From Enterococcus_E cecorum_C (GTDB taxonomy: Bacteria; Bacillota; Bacilli; Lactobacillales; Enterococcaceae), in assembly GCF_052119425.1 (NCBI RefSeq), contig NZ_JBQKFH010000067.1:1-7340 (forward strand): 7,340 bases of DNA, given 5' to 3'. The notes under the pieces were generated by a model. That model was not told where the DNA came from and did no database searches. It saw only the letters and a program-made list of their open reading frames with translations. Below are positions 1 through 6,185 of this stretch, in pieces. Position numbers and translations under genes: made by a program. How positions within the stretch are numbered: the first letter of the stretch is position 1; each line of letters begins with the position of its first letter.

Positions 1-32
1 TAGGGGGAAAATCCTCTATATTTCATCCAAAA

Positions 33-81
33 AATCCAAAAATCGAAGGCATCTTTCACGGGTGCCTTCGATTTTTGGATT
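33..81. repeat. Long perfect stem-loop at the left edge
   Basis: Arms 33-51 and 63-81 are perfectly complementary over 19 bp, and on the + strand the stem can grow by a T-G and a C-G pair to 33-53/61-81. The arms contain the word tcgaaggc and its complement. On the - strand the stem is followed by a T-run (complement of 29-34), which looks like an intrinsic terminator. On the + strand the stem is followed by caaaaggg, which does not. No - strand gene lies between this hairpin and the + strand gene at 216, so it has nothing obvious to terminate from the right. It may be part of a structured repeat, or a terminator working with a gene left of the window. The structure is certain; its role is not. 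Confidence 0.75.
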
Positions 82-86
82 CAAAA

Positions 87-106
87 GGGACTAATGGGTC
101 AGCCCC
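87..106 (-). repeat. Short GC-rich stem-loop, inverted relative of 7230-7252
   Basis: Arms 87-92 (gggact) and 101-106 (agcccc) form a six-base stem. As - strand RNA all six pairs form, one being G-U; as + strand RNA the same position is an A-C mismatch, so the - strand is the more likely functional orientation. The 12-base word ggggctgaccca is read on the - strand at 106-95 and recurs exactly on the + strand at 7230-7241, where it also builds a six-base stem. Both copies are followed by a larger hairpin of unrelated sequence. I infer a structured intergenic repeat family. Confidence 0.5.
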
Positions 107-125
107 TTTGTAGTTTTTATGCAAA

Positions 126-175
126 TTGGTACTTTAGCCCTATGTAAATGTACAAAGTTTTTGGCATACTAATAG
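126..175 (+). promoter_or_regulatory. Presumed promoter/operator region of the liaXYZ operon
   Basis: The spacer before liaX must hold its promoter. A possible -10 is CATACT (165-170) or TAATAG (170-175), but nothing resembling a good -35 sits 16-18 bases upstream, which suits an activator-dependent promoter. Just upstream, 126-142 contains TTGGTACTTTAGCCCTA, whose CTTTAG core is reminiscent of LiaR-type response-regulator sites. ACTTT (131-135) and AAAGT (154-158) also form a loose dyad. In E. faecalis the liaXYZ operon is activated by LiaR; that this copy is too is inferred from gene identity, not proved by the site. Confidence 0.35.
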
Positions 176-215
176 ATGTAGAGGAGACTACATATAAATT
201 TAGGAGGCAATAACG

Positions 216-1613
216 ATGAACGAAAGAAAGCGTATATTTGATTTAGTGAAACAAGGAGTTATTTCTACTGAAGAGGCATTAGTTCTATTGGAAAATATTG
301 CCAAAGAAACTGGGGGACGGGTAAAACCATCTGAAGACGATATTAGTCCAAAAGATTGGTTTACATCAAGTGATCGTTCATTAGATGATGAATCTTCAAT
401 GGACGCAATTGATGAATTAACACAATTAGAGAATTTAGAACATCAAATCGATGAAATCAATATTCAGTTGATTGAATTAAATGAAACATTACAGCTTGAA
501 GAATCGGCTGAGTTATTACAACAAAAGCGTACTTTACAAGATGAGCTTGCAAAATTAATGGCTGAAAAACAAGTTTTAGAAGCAAAAATTGATGAAAAAT
601 TCTATCATAAAGCAAACCAACATACACAAACAGAAAGTGATTCATGGAAGGAACAAGCAAGTGATACCTTCTCTCAAGTAAGTGATAAATTATCCGATGT
701 CACTGCACAATTGGGACGTTTCTTCAAAAAATCAATTAAAAATGTGTCACAAACAGTGGAAGATAATGTAGAATGGAAGGAGCTAAGTATTAAAGTTCCT
801 GGTTTAGCAGTGACCAGTTTTGAGCATGAATTTTCTTACCAAGAAAGCCAACCAACGATTTTAGATTTTAAATTAGCGAATGGTTCAATTGATTTTAGAA
901 CTTATGATCAAGACTATATTAAGATTAAAGCCGATATCAAGATTTATGGTAAGTTTGATGAATCTGATCCACTTGCTGCGGTGATGAAAAGATCGACTAT
1001 CGAATTGACTTCAGATAAGTTGATTTATCATCTACCTAATAAACGCATTAAGGCTGATTTAGTGGTATACTTACCTGAAAAGACTTATGATTATATCAGT
1101 GCACGTGTCTTAAATGGAGATGTAACCTTTGATCATTTGCAAGGAAAAGACTTCTTTGTGAAAGTAACGAACGGAGATATGGAATTTCAAGACGTAACAG
1201 CCACTATGATTGAATTAGAGGGAACCAATGGGGATATCAAAGTAACAGATAGTAATGTCAATGATATCGTTGTTGAAACTGTCAATGGGGATGTACGTGT
1301 AGGTAGCACGCCAGAAACTGCTAGAATTAATTTAATCAATGGTGATGTGAAGTTAACTTTTGTAAATGATGGCTTGCAAGCTTTAAATGTTAATTCAGTA
1401 AATGGTGATATTAAGGTTGCTTTGCCAAAAAATAAGGGCTATGAATTATCAGCTAAGACAAATTTTGGCTCTATTCAAAGTCGTTTGGAAAATATTGAAT
1501 TAGTTGAAGAAGTAAATGAAAAAATGAATCATCAATTATCTCTTCGACGTGTTGCCGATACAACAGCAAAAGTGACTTTGAGTAGCAATACAGGAAGCAT
1601 ATATATTAAATAG
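216..1613 (+). CDS. liaX: LiaX-type envelope stress protein (YvlB-like N-terminus, coiled coil, DUF4097 beta-solenoid)
   Basis: This 465-residue protein starts at ATG 216, eight bases after a perfect AGGAGG (202-207). Residues 1-30 form the short helical domain typical of YvlB/LiaX N-termini (ERKRIFDLVKQGVISTEEAL). Residues about 65-130 are a charged heptad coiled coil, and 141-185 look like amphipathic helices. Residues about 188-465 are a DUF4097 beta-rich domain with repeated NG[DS] turns at 222, 300, 319, 338, 357, 375 and 396, then variants FGS (417) and TGS (459). No signal peptide or membrane helix is visible. In E. faecalis, LiaX (EF1753) binds daptomycin and antimicrobial peptides through its N-terminal half, while its C-terminal half restrains the LiaFSR response. 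This copy seems somewhat shorter than the E. faecalis protein as I remember it. It is followed by a PspC protein and a YvlD protein, as expected for liaXYZ. A plain DUF4097 adhesin-like annotation would miss this context. Confidence 0.85.
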   Translation: MNERKRIFDLVKQGVISTEEALVLLENIAKETGGRVKPSEDDISPKDWFTSSDRSLDDESSMDAIDELTQLENLEHQIDEINIQLIELNETLQLEESAELLQQKRTLQDELAKLMAEKQVLEAKIDEKFYHKANQHTQTESDSWKEQASDTFSQVSDKLSDVTAQLGRFFKKSIKNVSQTVEDNVEWKELSIKVPGLAVTSFEHEFSYQESQPTILDFKLANGSIDFRTYDQDYIKIKADIKIYGKFDESDPLAAVMKRSTIELTSDKLIYHLPNKRIKADLVVYLPEKTYDYISARVLNGDVTFDHLQGKDFFVKVTNGDMEFQDVTATMIELEGTNGDIKVTDSNVNDIVVETVNGDVRVGSTPETARINLINGDVKLTFVNDGLQALNVNSVNGDIKVALPKNKGYELSAKTNFGSIQSRLENIELVEEVNEKMNHQLSLRRVADTTAKVTLSSNTGSIYIK

Positions 1614-1634
1614 GAACAGAGAGTGTGGAGATAA

Positions 1635-1931
1635 ATGAAAAAACTGACGAAATCAGCCAATAATCGAGTGGTATCTGGTGTACTAGGTGGTATTGGTGAA
1701 TTCTTTAATATTGATCCTACAATTTTGCGAATAATTTTTGTTATTTTAATATTTATTGGATATGGTACGGTAATTCCAGTTTATATTGTTGCTTTTCTAA
1801 TCATCCCAGATCCAAGTGGTAAAATGGCATTAGGCGAAAGATCAAAAACAAAAGTGATTCACAAAAGGCCAGTGAAAAAGGTTAAGCCATTGGAACAAGA
1901 TGATAGTGATGATGATTGGAGTGACTTTTAA
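1635..1931 (+). CDS. liaY: LiaY-type PspC-domain membrane protein
   Basis: A 98-residue PspC-domain protein. Residues 1-60 give the classic pattern: a basic N-terminus (KKLTKSANNRVVSGVLGGIGEFF), then NIDPTILRIIF and one hydrophobic segment at about 29-57 ending in IIPDP. A lysine/arginine-rich linker (about 69-85) and a very acidic tail (DDSDDDWSDF) follow and probably face the cytoplasm. PspC proteins act in membrane-stress responses; in E. faecalis LiaY is reported to link LiaX to anionic phospholipid redistribution with cardiolipin synthase. The start follows GGAG (1627-1630) at short spacing, 21 bases after the liaX stop. Its stop overlaps the next start in TAATG (1929-1933), so liaY and liaZ are probably translationally coupled. 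Family assignment is firm; the LiaY name rests on operon context. Confidence 0.85.
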   Translation: MKKLTKSANNRVVSGVLGGIGEFFNIDPTILRIIFVILIFIGYGTVIPVYIVAFLIIPDPSGKMALGERSKTKVIHKRPVKKVKPLEQDDSDDDWSDF

Positions 1932-2278
1932 TGGGTTACTTTGCACGTCTAGTTGTAACAATGCTCACTTTTATTGGAATAACAGTGTTTTTACCTCAAT
2001 TACTTTATGTAGATACCTTTCAAACAGCCTTGTTAGCTAGTTTTGTACTATCTATATTAAATATCATAGTTAGACCAATTCTTTTGTTATTTACACTACC
2101 ACTGAATATTTTAACGTTAGGGTTATTTACCTTTATTGTTAATTCAATGATGTTGGTAATGACTGCCAATATTTTAGGTGAAAACCACTTTTCATTTACT
2201 AGTTTTTCAGCTGCCGTCATTGTGGCAGTGATAATGTCTGTGGTGAATACTATCATCAACAGCTACCACGCCGATTAA
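1931..2278 (+). CDS. liaZ: LiaZ-type four-helix membrane protein (YvlD / phage holin family 4)
   Basis: A 115-residue, almost wholly hydrophobic protein with four predicted membrane segments at about 5-24, 31-47, 50-80 (interrupted by LPLNILTLG) and 92-110. It carries the LNIIVRPILLLFTLPLNILTLG stretch typical of the YvlD/phage holin 4 superfamily (PF04020). Despite the family name there is no lysis gene nearby, so a phage role is unlikely. Members often sit beside PspC and DUF4097 proteins, as here. GGAG (1918-1921) lies nine bases before the ATG, which overlaps the liaY stop by one base. A strong terminator follows directly. The molecular role of LiaZ is poorly known; the name is from operon position and family. 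Confidence 0.82.
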   Translation: MGYFARLVVTMLTFIGITVFLPQLLYVDTFQTALLASFVLSILNIIVRPILLLFTLPLNILTLGLFTFIVNSMMLVMTANILGENHFSFTSFSAAVIVAVIMSVVNTIINSYHAD

Positions 2279-2281
2279 ATG

Positions 2282-2333
2282 AAAGTACAAAAGCCAGTTA
2301 GGATAAATTGGCTTTTGTACTTTTTTCTTTTTT
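2282..2333 (+). terminator. Intrinsic terminator of the liaXYZ operon
   Basis: Arms 2282-2299 and 2306-2323 form an 18-bp stem with one G-T wobble and a 6-base loop (aggata). The 3' arm runs into tttttt-c-ttttttt (2321-2333). It begins four bases after the liaZ stop and separates the operon from hprK. The A-rich 5' arm (aaagtacaaaagcc) could also allow some function on the - strand. Confidence 0.92.
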
Positions 2334-2383
2334 GCAAATGATTACAAAAACTTGAAAAAAATTCAATAATCTTGTGAATAAAG

Positions 2384-2412
2384 TAGTCATTAGCTGAAAC
2401 AAATGGTAGAAT
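2384..2412 (+). promoter_or_regulatory. Candidate promoter of the hprK operon
   Basis: TAGAAT (2407-2412) is a good -10. TAGTCA (2384-2389) matches four of six -35 positions at an ideal 17-base spacing. Predicted transcription would start near 2419, leaving a short leader before hprK. The upstream stretch 2334-2383 is A/T-rich and contains the dyad TTGAA-N5-TTCAA (2352-2366), whose role is unknown. Position after the liaZ terminator supports a promoter here; exact boxes are inference. Confidence 0.5.
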
Positions 2413-2450
2413 AGAAGAGTATAGATTGTTTTGAAAAGAGGGTGTTATTT

Positions 2451-3386
2451 ATGAGTGAAACAGTCAAAGTGATTGATTTAGTAAATGCCATACAATTAGA
2501 AATCATTACTGGTGATGAAGAAGCTTTACAAAGAGAAATCAAAATTAGTGATATTTCACGTCCTGGATTAGAGCTTACTGGCTACTTCACATATTATTCA
2601 TATAATCGAATTCAACTATTTGGTAGTAAAGAAATTACCTTTGCGCAAAGAATGTTACCAGAAGAGAGATTGATGGTCATGCGCAGGATGTGTGCACCAG
2701 AAATTCCAGCCTTTATTATCTCTCGCGGTTTAGAAGTGCCTAAAGAATTGATACAAGCTGGTGATGAAGCAGGAATCCCTGTCTTACGTTCTAGTGTGTC
2801 AACTTCCCGCTTATTAGGTCAATTATCTAGTTTTTTAGATAGTAAATTAGCTGTCAGAGAAAGTGTTCATGGCGTATTAGTAGATGTTTATGGTTTAGGT
2901 GTCTTAATTCAAGGTAGTAGCGGTATTGGTAAAAGTGAAACAGCCCTAGAATTGATTAAACGTGGCCATCGACTTATCGCAGATGACCGTGTTGATGTTT
3001 ACAAGCAAGACGACTTAACATTAATTGGTGAGCCACCAAAAATTTTAGAGCATTTAATCGAAATTCGTGGGATTGGCATTATTGATGTCATGAATCTATT
3101 CGGTGCGAGTGCGGTGCGTGGTTCGATGCAAGTGCAATTAGCAGTTTATTTAGAAGCATGGGAAAAAGATAAAAAATATGATCGCCTTGGTTCTGAAAAT
3201 GCCACGGTTGAAATTGGCGATGTTGCTATTCCGCAAATTCGCATCCCTGTTAAGACTGGTCGAAATGTCGCAATTATTATTGAAGTTGCTGCGATGAACT
3301 TTAGAGCACGGACCATGGGATTTGATGCAACGAAAAAATTTGAAGAACGTTTATCATTATTGATTGCTGAAAATTCAGGAAAGTAG
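2451..3386 (+). CDS. hprK: HPr(Ser) kinase/phosphorylase
   Basis: HprK phosphorylates HPr on Ser46 when glycolytic intermediates are abundant and removes the phosphate when phosphate is high. It thereby governs carbon catabolite control and PTS uptake in Firmicutes. The 311-residue length is typical. The N-terminal half (1-130) is the HPr kinase N-terminal domain. The catalytic half has His140 (VHG), Walker A GSSGIGKS (155-162), the acidic pair Asp178-Asp179 (ADDRVD), the family signature EIRGIGIID (204-212), and the C-terminal loop around PVKTGRN (266-272), all intact. The ATG at 2451 is chosen over an in-frame GTG at 2442 because the ribosome binding site AGAGGG (2437-2442) lies eight bases before the ATG and overlaps the GTG. 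lgt follows four bases after the stop, as in many Firmicutes. Confidence 0.96.
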   Translation: MSETVKVIDLVNAIQLEIITGDEEALQREIKISDISRPGLELTGYFTYYSYNRIQLFGSKEITFAQRMLPEERLMVMRRMCAPEIPAFIISRGLEVPKELIQAGDEAGIPVLRSSVSTSRLLGQLSSFLDSKLAVRESVHGVLVDVYGLGVLIQGSSGIGKSETALELIKRGHRLIADDRVDVYKQDDLTLIGEPPKILEHLIEIRGIGIIDVMNLFGASAVRGSMQVQLAVYLEAWEKDKKYDRLGSENATVEIGDVAIPQIRIPVKTGRNVAIIIEVAAMNFRARTMGFDATKKFEERLSLLIAENSGK

Positions 3387-3390
3387 GGCG

Positions 3391-4230
3391 TTGTCTTTGA
3401 TATTGTCACAAGTGAATCGTGTTGCATTTGAACTGTTTGGCTTGCCTGTTTATTGGTATGCATTAATTATTGTATCTAGTATTATTTTAGCCATGTATTT
3501 AAGTTCACGTGAAGCCCAGCGTGTCGGCATGAAGGCTGATGATGTCTATGATTTTATGCTTATTGGCTTACCATTGGCTTTTGTTGGTGCAAGAATCTAC
3601 TACATTATTTTCGATATCCAACCATATCTGGCAGACCCTATCCAAATTTTTAATATTCGTGCCGGTGGATTAGCTATTTATGGTGGTTTAATTGCTGGTG
3701 GTGCTTGGTTAATTTATTTTTGCTATAAAAATTATATTGATATTTGGAAGTTTTTAGATATTGCTGCCCCCAATGTCTTGTTGGCGCAGGCGATTGGTAG
3801 ATGGGGAAACTTTATGAACCATGAAGCTTTTGGTGGAAAAACCACGCTAGAATTTTTACAACAGCTTCATCTTCCAAAATTTATCATCGAAAATATGTAT
3901 ATTGATGGTTTCTATCGTCAACCAACTTTTTTGTATGAATCATTATGGAGTATAACCGGCTTTGTCATTATTATTTTATTAAGAAAATATCGTACCTCAA
4001 TGTTCAAACAAGGTGAAATTGCTCTAAGTTATTGTATCTGGTATAGTTTTGGACGTTTCTTTATTGAAGGCATGCGTACAGACAGCCTATATTTGTTTGG
4101 TCCAATTCGTGTTTCACAATTATTATCAGCTATTTTATTCGTTGGGGCATTTGCGGTTGGTTATTATCGTCGCAAACAAAATATTTCAGATTACACACGT
4201 TCATTAGGTAGTAACGAGTTTATCATCTAA
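3391..4230 (+). CDS. lgt: Prolipoprotein diacylglyceryl transferase
   Basis: Lgt moves a diacylglyceryl group from phosphatidylglycerol to the lipobox cysteine of prelipoproteins, the first step of lipoprotein maturation in the membrane. The protein (279 residues from this start) has about seven hydrophobic segments and the complete Lgt signature GRWGNFMNHEAFGG (136-149), with the GGLAIYGG motif (92-99) before it and the conserved FGRFFIEGMR region (220-229) near the end. The Tyr at 97 occupies the place of His103 in E. coli Lgt. No ATG is available near the N-terminus. TTG 3391 fits AGGAAAG (3377-3383) at seven bases, while TTG 3397 or 3403 would also preserve the family N-terminus (QVNRVAFELFGLPVYWYAL). 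A longer TTG at 3364 would overlap hprK. Identity is sure, start is not. Confidence 0.93.
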   Translation: MSLILSQVNRVAFELFGLPVYWYALIIVSSIILAMYLSSREAQRVGMKADDVYDFMLIGLPLAFVGARIYYIIFDIQPYLADPIQIFNIRAGGLAIYGGLIAGGAWLIYFCYKNYIDIWKFLDIAAPNVLLAQAIGRWGNFMNHEAFGGKTTLEFLQQLHLPKFIIENMYIDGFYRQPTFLYESLWSITGFVIIILLRKYRTSMFKQGEIALSYCIWYSFGRFFIEGMRTDSLYLFGPIRVSQLLSAILFVGAFAVGYYRRKQNISDYTRSLGSNEFII

Positions 4231-4244
4231 AGGAGGAAATTCTT

Positions 4245-5273
4245 TTGAAACAGAAAATTACAGTCTTAGGTCCAGGATCATGGGGGAGTGCACTTGCCCA
4301 AGTATTGGCTGAAAATGGTCATGACGTCGTGATTTGGGGGAATAACCCAGCTCAAATTGATGAAATTAATACTTATCATACGAATCGCCATTATTTACCA
4401 AATCTAAAATTACCTTCATCTATTCGTGGGGAAAAAGATTTGGCCATAGCTGTGAAAGATGCAGATGCTGTTTTGTTTGTTGTACCGACAAAAGCGATGA
4501 GAACCGTGGCCGAGCAATTTAATCGAGTATGTCAAAATCAACCTGTGATTATTCATGCATCAAAAGGATTAGAACAAAAAACACATAAACGCATTTCTGA
4601 AATCTTATTAGAGGAAATAGAGGAAGCACATCGTCAGGCCGTAGTTGTGCTATCCGGTCCAAGTCATGCTGAAGAAGTATCCGTACATGATATTACGACA
4701 ATCACGGCAGCAAGTGAAAATGAACAGGCTGCCAAATATGTGCAACAATTATTTACCAATGAATATTTCCGTATCTATACAAATACCGATGTCATCGGTG
4801 TTGAAACAGGAGCGGCCTTGAAAAATATTATTGCGATTGGTGCCGGAGCTTTACATGGGTTAGGCTTTGGTGATGATGCCAAAGCGGCGATTATGACACG
4901 TGGTTTAGCTGAGATTTCTCGTCTAGGCGTGGCGATGGGAGCAGACCCATTAACTTTTATCGGTTTAAGTGGTGTAGGTGATTTAATCGTTACTTGTACC
5001 AGTGTTCACTCAAGAAATTGGCGCGCTGGTAACTTATTAGGTAAAGGCCATCAATTAGATGAAGTACTAGACAATATGGGGATGATTGTCGAAGGGGTTG
5101 CGACGACCAATGCGGCAATGGAACTTTCACAACAATTGGGAGTTGAAATGCCAATTACGCAAGCTATTTATCAAGTACTATATGAAAATCGTGATATCAA
5201 AACAGTAGCTAAAGATATCATGCTACGTGATAGTAAAGTTGAAAATGAATTCTCAAATTTGTATCGAAAGTAG
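4245..5273 (+). CDS. gpsA: NAD(P)-dependent glycerol-3-phosphate dehydrogenase
   Basis: GpsA reduces dihydroxyacetone phosphate to sn-glycerol-3-phosphate, the backbone of phospholipids and of lipoteichoic acid. The 342-residue length is usual. The Rossmann dinucleotide loop is LGPGSWGSALA (8-18), with Pro at position 10 where most family members have Ala. Other conserved parts are SKGLE (106-110), LSGPSHAEEV (136-145), the active-site region TGAALKNIIAIGAG (188-201, Lys193), GVGDL (243-247) and the TSxxSRNWRAG phosphate-binding segment (252-262). Translation starts at TTG 4245, supported by a perfect AGGAGG (4231-4236) at eight bases; no ATG lies nearby in frame. It follows lgt by 14 bases. 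Its product becomes phosphatidylglycerol, the Lgt substrate, so the two are metabolically linked. Confidence 0.96.
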   Translation: MKQKITVLGPGSWGSALAQVLAENGHDVVIWGNNPAQIDEINTYHTNRHYLPNLKLPSSIRGEKDLAIAVKDADAVLFVVPTKAMRTVAEQFNRVCQNQPVIIHASKGLEQKTHKRISEILLEEIEEAHRQAVVVLSGPSHAEEVSVHDITTITAASENEQAAKYVQQLFTNEYFRIYTNTDVIGVETGAALKNIIAIGAGALHGLGFGDDAKAAIMTRGLAEISRLGVAMGADPLTFIGLSGVGDLIVTCTSVHSRNWRAGNLLGKGHQLDEVLDNMGMIVEGVATTNAAMELSQQLGVEMPITQAIYQVLYENRDIKTVAKDIMLRDSKVENEFSNLYRK

Positions 5274-5281
5274 GGTTTGAA

Positions 5282-6172
5282 ATGAAAGTAAGAAAAGCAG
5301 TAATTCCAGCAGCAGGACTAGGAACTCGATTTTTACCTGCAACAAAGGCGATGGCGAAAGAAATGTTGCCAATTGTTGATAAACCAACGATTCAATTTAT
5401 TGTAGAAGAAGCTTTGAAATCTGGTATTGAAGACATTTTAATTGTGACAGGAAAAGCCAAACGACCAATTGAAGATCATTTTGATTCCAATATTGAATTA
5501 GAAACAAATTTACGTGAAAAAGGTAAAGATGATTTACTAAAATTAGTAGAAGAAACAACGGATGTCAACTTACATTTTATTCGTCAATCTCATCCAAAAG
5601 GTCTTGGTCATGCTGTATTACAAGCAAAAGCCTTTGTTGGTAACGAACCATTTTTAGTCATGCTTGGTGATGATTTGATGGAAGATAAAGTACCATTAAG
5701 TAAGCAATTGATGGATGATTATGAACGTACGCATGCTTCTACCATTGCCGTGATGGAAGTAGACCATGAAGATACGTCTAAATATGGCATTATCAATCCA
5801 GGAAATCAAGTCGTGGATGGCTTGTACAATGTTAAAAACTTTGTTGAGAAACCACAGCCAAGTGAAGCACCAAGTAATTTAGCAATTATTGGACGTTATC
5901 TATTGACACCCGAAATATTTGAAATACTAGAAAATCAAAAACCAGGTGCAGGTAATGAAATTCAATTAACAGATGCAATTGATACATTAAACCAAACCCA
6001 AAGAGTCTTTGCACGAGAATTCAAAGGAACACGTTATGATGTCGGTGATAAATTTGGATTTTTAAAAACAAGTATTAAATATGGTTTAACGCATCCGGAA
6101 GTTAAAGACAGTTTGCGTCAATACATTATTGATTTAGCACATGAACTAGAATCTAAAAAAGAAGAAAAATAG
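5282..6172 (+). CDS. galU: UTP--glucose-1-phosphate uridylyltransferase
   Basis: GalU makes UDP-glucose from UTP and glucose-1-phosphate. In Gram-positive bacteria this feeds the glycolipid anchor of lipoteichoic acid, cell-wall polysaccharides and galactose metabolism. The 296-residue length is normal. Visible motifs are the nucleotide-binding loop AAGLGTRFLPATKAMAKEMLP (10-30), QSHPKGLGHAV (102-112), the metal-binding LGDDL (128-132), VEKP (188-191), GAGNEIQLTDAI (222-233) and YDVGDKFGFLKTSI (252-265). The start ATG lies eight bases after the gpsA stop; the ribosome binding site (AGGG, 5272-5275) is weak and overlaps that stop, suggesting coupling. A Lys/Glu-rich C-terminus is ordinary for Firmicute GalU. 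Confidence 0.96.
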   Translation: MKVRKAVIPAAGLGTRFLPATKAMAKEMLPIVDKPTIQFIVEEALKSGIEDILIVTGKAKRPIEDHFDSNIELETNLREKGKDDLLKLVEETTDVNLHFIRQSHPKGLGHAVLQAKAFVGNEPFLVMLGDDLMEDKVPLSKQLMDDYERTHASTIAVMEVDHEDTSKYGIINPGNQVVDGLYNVKNFVEKPQPSEAPSNLAIIGRYLLTPEIFEILENQKPGAGNEIQLTDAIDTLNQTQRVFAREFKGTRYDVGDKFGFLKTSIKYGLTHPEVKDSLRQYIIDLAHELESKKEEK

Positions 6173-6185
6173 GGGAGTGAAGACA

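Noticed and set aside
1..215. Transposase gene or insertion sequence at the left edge
   Set aside because: No coding frame of transposase type is present and no paired terminal repeats with target duplication are visible; only hairpins are seen.
457..660. Antisense open frame inside liaX
   Set aside because: No ribosome binding site or recognisable domain, and it lies fully within a well-supported gene with a clear coiled-coil product.
1116..1420. DNA tandem repeat from the recurring aatgg-ga/tgat words
   Set aside because: The words encode the NG[DS] protein turns with varied codons and diverged flanks; it is protein-level periodicity, not a DNA repeat or CRISPR array.
2020..2259. Antisense open frame inside liaZ
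   Set aside because: Mirrors a hydrophobic membrane-protein gene; no start signal and no family resemblance.
1931..2278. Phage holin, hence prophage remnant
   Set aside because: The superfamily name covers YvlD-type chromosomal proteins; there are no phage genes here, and PspC plus LiaX context explains it.
2442..2450. Upstream GTG start for hprK adding three residues
   Set aside because: The GTG overlaps the ribosome binding site; ATG 2451 has ideal spacing and gives the usual 311-residue protein.
3364..3390. Upstream TTG start for lgt overlapping hprK
   Set aside because: It adds nine polar residues not expected in Lgt, and the ribosome binding site lies downstream of it.
3146..3463. Antisense open frame across the hprK-lgt junction
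   Set aside because: Covers conserved catalytic coding sequence of hprK and shows no domain or start signal.
6177..6185. Upstream GTG start for the DUF948 gene adding three residues
   Set aside because: It overlaps the AGGGGAG ribosome binding site that serves ATG 6186 at eight bases.
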